A program made the position numbers and the translations under genes. Below, in pieces: positions 57,455 through 64,000 of a stretch of DNA of 64,000 nucleotides; position 1 is the stretch's first letter; every line of letters starts with the position of its first letter. Below the pieces are notes generated by a model that ran no database searches, was not told where the DNA came from, and saw only the letters and a list, made by a program, of their open reading frames with translations. The stretch comes from Semisulcospira habei (lineage: Eukaryota; Mollusca; Gastropoda; Semisulcospiridae): NCBI GenBank assembly GCA_036245525.1, contig BTPG01000005.1, positions 205,742,030 through 205,806,029 of the forward strand, given 5' to 3'.

Positions 57455-58332
57455 TAATAATAATAATAAATAATAATTACGGTATTTATGATGCGCTTAT
57501 CTTATAATAATTATAACTCTAAGCGCGCACTCACAACTCGCACACGCGTGCGCACGCTTTAGACAATGACTCACGTAACACAAATAGTGAAAATACATTA
57601 CGACGGTCAGCTTGGGGTGGGGAGTGTGGTGATGTAGTGCTAGAACTGTTGAAAGAGGTGAGTTTTGAGGGCGGACTGGAAGGAGGAGAGCGAGTGTTTC
57701 TGACGGAGAGAGATTGGGAGAGTGTTCCAGGTGGATTAACCGTATACTGAGAAGGAGCGGGGGCCGAAGGAGCTGAGTTTGGTGCGGGGGATGAGGAGGC
57801 GGAGAGGGTCGGAGGCGGAGCGGAGGGAGCGGGGAGGAGTGTAGGGGCGAAGTAAGTTGGAGAGATAGGCAGGAGCGTAGTTGTTCAGGGATTTGTAGCA
57901 GAGAGACAGAATCTTGTATTGGATGCGTTGGGGGATGGGGAGCTAGTGAAGGAGCTTGAGCAGGGGAGTGATGTGGTCGGATTTTTTCTTTCTCAGGACG
58001 AGGCGGGCAGCATTGTTCTGGACGCGCTGGAGAGTGAGAGTGGTGGAGTGAGGAAGGCCGGAAAGGAGAGAGTTGCAGTAGTCGATGCGAGATAAGATGA
58101 GAGAGACAGCGAGTTTGGTGGCAGCTTCGGTAGTGAGGTATTTTCTGATCTGACTGATGCGGCGGAGGTGGAAATAACATGCCTGGGCCGTGGTGGAGAC
58201 GAAGCTGGTCATGGAAAGAGAGGAATCGAGGATAACGCCAAGGTTCTTGACCGAGTCAGAGAGGGAGATGGGGGTGTTGTCGAGTTGAAGGTGGAGAGAG
58301 GGAGGGAGCTGGGAAAGTTTCTGGCGAGTCTT
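57455..58332 (-). mobile_element. CR1/L2-like LINE 3' copy, inverted
   Basis: A 5'-truncated copy (about 880 bp) of the same family as 51186-55503, on the minus strand. From 58332 down it reads TRQKLSQLPPSLHLQ, then SDSVKNLGVILDSSLSM, ending KTHLFQQF near 57647, then the AAGCGCATCATAAATACC tail and (ATT)n at 57455-57480. It has two in-frame stops (after LLKLLH and before STWNTLP) but only scattered differences from the larger copy. It sits inside the right flank of a D' element: GAAGTGTAATA before and CAGGGGGGCAACTTCAAAAT after. Confidence 0.92.
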
Positions 58333-58681
58333 CAGGGGGGCAACTTCAAAATTTGCGGATTTCGGTCCTGGAGCAGAATGTGTTATATCCAATTACACAA
58401 CACCGTTATTGCCAAGGACTGTACTGGTTCGTCTTTGACCGCGCTGGGACAGGACACAAAAGCCGCTTAATTCGCGCGAGCCGCTCCTGCAAAAGAGAAA
58501 TCTTTACGTCATTAATTCACACCTCACCTGCGGAACAAAGATGTAAAGCGCCCACAAATCGACAGAATAGTCACGACCTTGACAAACACTTTGTTTCCTG
58601 TGTAACCATTTACTCCATCACCGCCATTGGCCCTAAATATTGTTCTCAGTGAAATTGGGTATCGCAAATTTATCCCTAGTC

Positions 58682-58869
58682 TTAACTAATTCAGCCCCGA
58701 CACACCACAGCAAGACATGGATCGAGCATGATAGTTCAAGGGTGGTGCCAGAATAGCTTGGCACCACCCTTGAACTAGCATGCTCGATCTGTCTCTAGAA
58801 TTGTAATACGGCCCTTCAGAGGGCAGCTTCAGAGTTTGGGGATTTCGGTCCTGGGGTACAGTGTGTTAA
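58682..58869. repeat. Family D' element with shortened tip
   Basis: TTAA at both ends. Core 58720-58789: GATCGAGCATGATAGTTCAA ... GGTGCCA-GAATAGCT-TGGCACC ... TTGAACTAGCATGCTCGATC. The inner stem has been lost. Confidence 0.9.
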
Positions 58870-58913
58870 TGTTTCTATTACACAAGGGAAACGGATAATA
58901 GCTGGTGAGACTA

Positions 58914-58959
58914 GCAAGAGGCATAGAACCTCATGAGCCCCCGGTTTTACGTCTCTTGC
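58914..58959. repeat. Family A hairpin, decayed
   Basis: GCAAGAGGCATAGAACCTC-ATGAGCCCCCGG, then TTTTACGTCTCTTGC. Most of the second arm is missing. Confidence 0.75.
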
Positions 58960-59090
58960 AGATTGACTGCGTGCGACTTTTCCCAGCTGTGGAATTGTTG
59001 AAAAAAGGAAAGCCGTATGTCGATCTATTTGTCAGTCTTGCGGAAGGAAAGCGTTTTGTAAGTCAAGAATGGTACCTTTACTTGCTTACC

Positions 59091-59303
59091 TAACCCATTT
59101 AGCCCCGAGTCCCTACAGCAGGAGAGGGATTGACCATGATAATTCAAGGGTAGTGCCAGATTAGCTTGGCGCCTGAAGGCGCCAAGCTAATCTGGCACTA
59201 CCCTTGAATTATTATGTTCAATCCATCTCCTGCAACTGGTACATCGTCATCAGGCAACACCTCCCAAATTTCAGAAATGGGACCTTTGGGCTAAAAGGGT
59301 TAA
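59091..59303. repeat. Family D hairpin element, complete
   Basis: TAACCCATTTAGCCCCGAG ... core 59118-59233 ... GGGCTAAAAGGGTTAA. Tip TTGGCGCC-TGAA-GGCGCCAA. Confidence 0.92.
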
Positions 59304-59423
59304 CTGAGTACCGGTACAGCCTTTCAGTCGAGTCACGCCGTGCCAAAAGTCAGCGGTAAACAAAACTGGCCAAGCGAAACAAAGAGTACCTGACGCCCAC
59401 TGTGCATTTAACCTGCTAACTAA

Positions 59424-59632
59424 TTAACACATTCCACCCCAGGACCGACATCCCCAAATTTTGAAGTCGCCCTCTGAAGGACTGTATTACACTTCTAGAG
59501 ACAGATCGAGCATGATAGTTCAAGGGTGGTGCCAGAATAGCTTGGCGCCTGTGGGCGCCAAGCTATTTTGGCACCACCCTTGAACTATCATGCTCGATCT
59601 ACGTCTTGCTGTGGTGTGTCGGGGCTACGTGA
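59424..59632. repeat. Family D' hairpin element, reverse orientation
   Basis: TTAACACATTCCACCCCAGG ... core 59503-59600 (AGATCGAGCATGATAG ... CTATCATGCTCGATCT) ... GTGTGTCGGGGCT. Arms have one mismatch. Confidence 0.9.
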
Positions 59633-59639
59633 ACTTCTC

Positions 59640-60003
59640 CATTTGGCGTGGGACATAGGAATATGGCTCGATGTTGCTTACACACGCATATGAACCTTCC
59701 TCTTATGAAAACACTCAGTGTCTGTTCAGAACCATAATTCAACTCAACTCAATTCAATTCAATGCAATAAACTTTAGTTATTCCGCTAGGGGAAATTGAA
59801 GTGGTTCAACAGGCTCAGTGAACAGTCTTAATGAACAGTTCGGTAACAAATTTAACCAAACGACTGGACTCTAAATAGCATGGTGCACGTTTTAAAGACA
59901 TCCAGGTATATATGATACAGGTGGAATTTTTAAATTTCGTAACCCTACAATCATTTTTGCGTTGATACGGTGGGCCATTGCTGCGTTGTCTTCTATACTG
60001 ACG

Positions 60004-60035
<32 letters not shown>

Positions 60036-60250
60036 GCGACATTTTTGGAATCATCGGAAACACTTTAGTCAGGGTCAGATATATGTTACTCATTAAAATT
60101 AAAATTAAATCAGATTAGGCCACTGATTGTATTTATTGTGCCTAATCACTCTAAACATCTCAGAATGCGCTATATTTATGAGCCAGAATATTTAACACAA
60201 TAAAACAGGAACCCCTCGTATTCCCCCGAGCACAGCCTTTCGAGCACTCT
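59640..60250. other. No gene seen; poly(A) at 60007-60034
   Basis: A CAACTCAA/CAATTCAA simple run at 59740-59765 and a 28-A run are the only structures noted. They may mark a retroposon 3' end. Confidence 0.4.
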
Positions 60251-60251
60251 T

Positions 60252-60463
60252 CAACCCATTCAGCCCTGACGCGCTACAGCAGGAGATAAATTGATCATGA
60301 TAATTCAAGGGTAGTGCCAGATTAGCTTGGCGCCTTTCGGCGCCAAGCTAAACTGGCACTACCCTTGAATTATCATGGTCGATCCACTCCTGCAACAGGT
60401 GCATAGTCATTAGATGACACCTCCAAAATTTGGGAAATACGGCCGTCGGGCTGAATGAGTTAA
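60252..60463. repeat. Family D hairpin element, complete
   Basis: CAACCCATTCAGCCCTGACG ... core 60279-60393 ... GGGCTGAATGAGTTAA. Tip TTGGCGCC-TTTC-GGCGCCAA; one unmatched base (CTAAACTGG). Confidence 0.92.
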
Positions 60464-60829
60464 CACGATAAACCAGGAACGCATCGCGCTCCCCCGAGCA
60501 CAGTTCGAGCACTCTTTAACCGTATCAAGTCAAGTAAAAAAGCCCAAGTATTAATTTCACATATTGTCAGTTTAAATTGGACGGGGCTCAAGAACATAAA
60601 TACATGCACGTGAATGAACTCATCATAAGACCTCAACAGATTCTGAGATAAGACGTGCACAATAAAGAAAACACACTCTGGCACACATAAATTAAATCCC
60701 GGCAACGACAGCGTACCTTCTGCTAGGCAACACGTCCGAAAAAGACAGCAACTAATTTATATCACGGAACGAATTTATAACTAATTTATTTATATTTCTA
60801 AAGAACTAGTACGGTCGAGCGTGTCTTCA

Positions 60830-61085
60830 ACAACCACCTGTTTTGCAAGGCAAAATTGGGTTTTAAAAGACAGGTTCTCTCACAAGAGAAGACTTGAAGG
60901 GCACAAAGTGTCACCTGTCAATAAAGATCATCATTTAGGTGTCGACAGCCACAGTCACAGTTACAGTCACAGATACAGCTACAGTCACAGCTACAGCCAC
61001 TAGTCACAGATACAGCCACCTAAATGAGGGTCTTTTATGACAGGTGATCTCTCAGGAGGGTGGTCGCTCAAAACACAGGTGCTAC
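60830..61085. mobile_element. Inverted-repeat element with ACAGYY array
   Basis: The outer ends CCACCTGTTTTG and CAAAACACAGGTG are inverted. An inner pair, CACCTGTCAATAAAGA / TCTTTTATGACAGGTG, encloses ATTTAGGTG ... CACCTAAAT. At the centre a 6-bp repeat (CAGYTA/CAGYCA, 60945-61017) encodes His/Ser/Tyr text by chance. Confidence 0.6.
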
Positions 61086-61120
61086 TGTATATCAAGAACG
61101 TTCAATCCTGATGTACTATA

Positions 61121-61236
61121 GCAGGAGAGCGATTTACCTTGACAGTTCAAGGGTAGTGTCTGCTGAGATAGGTGCCTCCAGAAGCTATGCCAATCATGCA
61201 CTACCCTTGAAATGTCCGAATCAATCTGTCTCCTGA
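61121..61236. repeat. Family D hairpin, strongly diverged
   Basis: GCAGGAGAGCGATTTACC ... GTTCAAGGGTAGTG ... CACTACCCTTGAA ... TCTGTCTCCTG. The inner stem no longer pairs. Confidence 0.75.
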
Positions 61237-61451
61237 AGTGTTTACACCCGTACGCACATCCCAGCCTTTTCTCCTGCTGAGACGGATGCAAGTGTACGCA
61301 GCGTGCCCCTTCTCAGCAGGGCGAAAGTGGGACTCAACGAGAGGTGATCAATCGCATTAACCCAAGTCATTCTAAGGCTGATTTAAAAAAAAAAGAAGTT
61401 TATTGTCCTATGAAGGTTACATTACGGATTAGGGGATAGATCAACCGTTTT

Positions 61452-61511
61452 AGTTCAAGGGTGGTGTCAGAATAGCTTGGCGCCAAGCTATTCTGACACC
61501 ACCCTTGAACT
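61452..61511. repeat. Family D' core, perfect 60-bp palindrome
   Basis: AGTTCAAGGGTGGTGTCAGA ... TTGGC|GCCAA ... TCTGACACCACCCTTGAACT with no spacer. The GTGTCAG / CTGACAC change from consensus is present in both arms. The 3' end of the element is AAAAGGGTTAA at 61554-61564. Confidence 0.95.
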
Positions 61512-62220
61512 GTCATAGTCAAACTAATTTCAAGCAGTAGTGTGTCGGGATGAAAAGGGTTAAAGTGCCATTACACGTCAATCTGAAGCAGTGAAGTTGT
61601 GTTTGTTGTGCCTTGTCGACTTCATGAACTTCTACCGCAGTTCAGTTGAACACGCAGCAAACGCACACGCGTAATCACATTTGTTTATTATGCGCAGCCG
61701 TTAGCCCTTTAACTATATATTTAACAGTTGCTAATACAGATAGGATTGTATTTATTGAACGGGGCCGAATCACTCGAGTTTAAAGGCCGCATTAATATCC
61801 CGAAGTTTATTTGGCGAAGTTGACATCGCTTGCTTGCTTTCATTCATTTTAATGTCCCACTGGCTCCGCAGTGATCGGGGACTAAGTGGACATCGCCAAG
61901 CTCTTGCGTCTTAATATGCCGAAGCATTCTCATCGCCGAGTGTATCCACATTGCGGCGCCTTCCCTCGCACGCCGGCTTGGTCATAATGTTCTCTCTGGA
62001 AGAATCCTCCTATACTATCGACTTTTTGTGTTGTTTTTGGTGAGCGGTCAGTGCCTAGGTATCATATACCATTCCATATACTTTTGTCTTTGTTTAAGCC
62101 CCTCAGTTTTTATTTATTAATCTGCCTCTTTGTATCCGGCGGTGTAAAGCAGCCCGATCTCCGAGTCTGCCAAGCGTCTGCAACCGACTGCAGATAACCT
62201 TTGGTCATGGCCGTTTCAAT

Positions 62221-62297
62221 AACTCATTGGAGACGCGCCATATACGGATACGCGGCGAATCGCCGCGTATCCGTATATGGCGCGTCTCCAATGAGTT
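62221..62297. repeat. Perfect 77-bp palindrome (family H)
   Basis: AACTCATTGGAGACGCGCCA ... ACGCGGCGA-A-TCGCCGCGT ... TGGCGCGTCTCCAATGAGTT. Arms are 38 bp with a single central base. A degenerate relative lies at 51139-51187. Confidence 0.96.
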
Positions 62298-62399
62298 AAT
62301 TTTTGTATGCATCAATCGTATTCCATCTCGAAAACTATATTACTGGCCATCCCACAAATCACAAAAGAGTCAGTTCAGTCCACTTATCAATTAAATACA

Positions 62400-62584
62400 A
62401 CGATTTGAATTTCCAAAACTACGTAGCTCGCTGAGCTGCCTTAGCACACGTGAATGTTCGTGTTATGTACAGTGTGAGTGAATGCGCGTGATTCACGTGA
62501 GCGTGCTTGTGGTTCAGTCGCGCGCGCTTGAGCAATCTCATGGATAAAGCGCCTATTATGCGCTTATTATTATTATTATTATTA
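62400..62584 (+). mobile_element. SINE 3' part, plus orientation
   Basis: GTAGCTCGCTGAGCTGCC ... CACGTGAATGTTCGTG ... GTGAATGCGCGTGATTCACG, GAGCGTGCTTGTGG, then AAAGCGCCTATTATGCGC and (ATT)n. Same family as 16484-16905 without the tRNA head. Confidence 0.75.
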
Positions 62585-62939
62585 AAGGTAATTTCTCGGC
62601 AGTAACTGAGACGTAATTACACTGAACAACGCCGAGCAACCGACTCTATCACCGTTTTGAATGTCCCTCGTTTGAGTAGCTTTGGTTTGAACGACCAGTC
62701 TGACTCGGCGACGGTTGAAGGCCAAATGCAACTTTGCTGAGCAGGCTCAGTGAAAGCAATCTTCGAAGGCACTTTCACGATTTCGCCGTAGAGGCCAAAG
62801 TAGCTTCGCCGAATTATCCGATGTGCCCTTCGGACACTTCGCCAATACATGGGATATTAAGACGCGGCTTTAAGACGACATGTGCTGAACTGGATTCTCC
62901 TGTGTCTAAATGAACTTTAGCTAGACCTGTGCGCAGCGT

Positions 62940-63085
62940 GTTTGTCAGTAGCTGAACTGGCCCTTCGTCTGTACTGTGTTTGTCTTAAATGGCGTACATC
63001 CGTGAGTGTGCGTGTTGGGTTTCAGTTCGCGGCGCTTTGAGTCGATTCGCCAAAAAAATTGAGAAAAAGCGCCTATATAATAACG

Positions 63086-63118
<33 letters not shown>
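62940..63118 (+). mobile_element. SINE 3' part, plus orientation
   Basis: CTGAACTGGCCCTTCG ... GTGAGTGTGCGTGTTGGGTT ... TTCGCGGCGCTTTGAGTCG ... AAAGCGCCTATATAATAACG and (ATT)n ending 63118. Confidence 0.75.
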
Positions 63119-63119
<1 letters not shown>

Positions 63120-63199
63120 CTGTGAACAGTTACGGCAGCAGTGAGCTTTTAAGTATTCAAAAGACAACTTCCAAACTTTGCTTATACAGGTTTGCTTCT

Positions 63200-64000
63200 T
63201 TTTAAGTCCCTTCTATTTATAGAAGGGATTTTTTAGGACGGGTCGCGGTGGGACGAATTTAAAAGCATGTCCATGATGTCAAAGGCGGGCAGGCTTAACC
63301 TTTAACAATTGAAGTAACAAGAACAAAAATACGTCATGTCTAGTTACGAGAACCTCGCTGCTGAACGTACATTTGGCGCGAAGCGCCGTATGTGCGTATG
63401 TATGTATGTGCGTATGGCTGGTTGGTTGTACATTGCTTAACGTCCCGGCAGCAACAAGACTTTCTCAGGACGTGCCTGCACTGCTTGTGAAAAAAACCTA
63501 AACTAAACAGAATATTAAATGTATGTCGCCAGCCGGTCTAATACGCTAAATAAACCAAAGACAGTTTAGCAACACATCCAATATCAAGAGCTACAGAAAG
63601 CGCAGACAGTAGGGAGAGTTTAAAAAAGGAAAATACAGGTGAATGGGCCAAGGGTAGACAAACACATGCCCCAGAATAGAGGGGAAACCCCACCCTGTGG
63701 GGCTGACCAGGGTGACCCTGGGAACTAAAAAGTAGTTAACCCCACCTAGGGCAGACCCGGGTGGGGGTATGTATGTATCTACGTATGTGTGTGTGTATGT
63801 ATGTAAACAAGAGAACTTCCGATATTTCTGTATACACAAGCTTGAAACTTGGCGAAATACTTTCTTAAGTGGGTGACTAAGAGAGCCTTCGAGCATATTG
63901 TAACTGAATGTCTCATTGAAGACATAAACAACCGCTTATAGGAAGTCGGTTAACCCAGATTAGAGTCAGTAATTTTTGTCATTTACTTGAACTTTTGCAT
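63200..64000 (+). repeat. Family E repeat, runs off window end
   Basis: The left arm (CCCTTCTATTTATAGAAG ... GAACGTACATTTGGCGCGAAGCGCC) leads into a TATG/TGCG core that is interrupted at 63415-63770. The right arm (ACAAGCTTGAAACTTGGCG ... GAGCATATTGTAACTGAATG ... GTCGGTTAACCCAGATTAG) follows. The best match is the copy at 25385-26050. Confidence 0.85.
63415..63770. mobile_element. Insertion in the microsatellite core of family E
   Basis: About 355 bp starting GGCTGGTTGGTTG-TACATTGCTTAACGTCC, with tetranucleotide TATG sequence on both sides. A similar start (GGTTGGTTGGTTAG ... GTTTAACGTCC) is at 25123-25153, so it is a dispersed repeat. No coding sequence was recognised. Confidence 0.55.

Larger units (their letters stand above)
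61780..62873. mobile_element. Non-autonomous TIR element, about 1.1 kb
   Basis: The left end TTAAAGGCCGC-ATTAATATCCC ... GGCGAAGTTGACATCG is matched in inverse by the right end CGATGTGCCCTTCGG ... CTTCGCC ... GGGATATTAAGACGCGGCTTTAA. No transposase frame is seen. It contains a perfect palindrome (62221) and a SINE tail (62400-62584), both probably later insertions. Confidence 0.6.

Overview
This window reads as nuclear DNA of an animal, most likely a marine mollusc such as a gastropod. That placement is inferred from repeat style and not proven. It has no operons and very sparse coding sequence. It is full of long dinucleotide to pentanucleotide microsatellites, several LINE clades, tRNA-derived SINEs, and hundreds of bases of near-perfect hairpin elements.

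One host gene can be assembled. It lies on the minus strand and runs from a TATA box near 34995 down to a stop at 12048. Four exons (34935-34872, 32290-32178, 17499-17022, 12397-12048) have matching splice phases and sum to 1005 bp, an open frame of 334 residues. The product would have an N-terminal signal peptide, a Gln/Tyr-rich segment with few cysteines, a central region with repeated dibasic and Trp-rich blocks, and a Thr/Ala/Pro mucin-like tail. I do not recognise it. Its introns hold most of the repeats between 12 and 35 kb.

Layout. 1-3150: block duplicated at 36.6-38.3 kb, with LINE fragments nested in one another. 3.1-7.2 kb: two microsatellite-cored repeats (family E), a 5'-truncated LINE, and a MITE. 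7.8-9.6 kb: a satellite of about 220-325 bp units. 10.2-11.2 kb: a LINE 3' end. 11.5-16.9 kb: hairpin families, exon 4, and a tRNA-headed SINE. 18.7-24.8 kb: a SINE split by an RTE-like LINE (12-bp target duplication), itself split by a 2.2-kb TG...CA element. 25.0-28.7 kb: two opposed family E repeats and a LINE tail. 29.6-31.4 kb: a LINE. 32.2-35.0 kb: exons 2 and 1, a PIF/Harbinger-like MITE, and a 25-bp minisatellite. 38.1-40.2 kb: a 2-kb inverted repeat in which one arm carries an insertion that the other lacks. 42.3-44.0, 51.2-55.5 and 57.5-58.3 kb: three related CR1/L2-like LINE copies. 58.7-64 kb: dense hairpins, a 1.1-kb TIR element, SINE tails and another family E copy.

The most unusual signal is the set of palindromic hairpin families, here called A, B, C, D/D', H and others, with more than 40 copies. 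Many A and D copies end in TTAA. Several carry matching changes in both arms, as if one arm is copied from the other. Fragments reading K-E-T-R-L-E flank some of them, which suggests, without proving it, an origin from piggyBac-like transposons.
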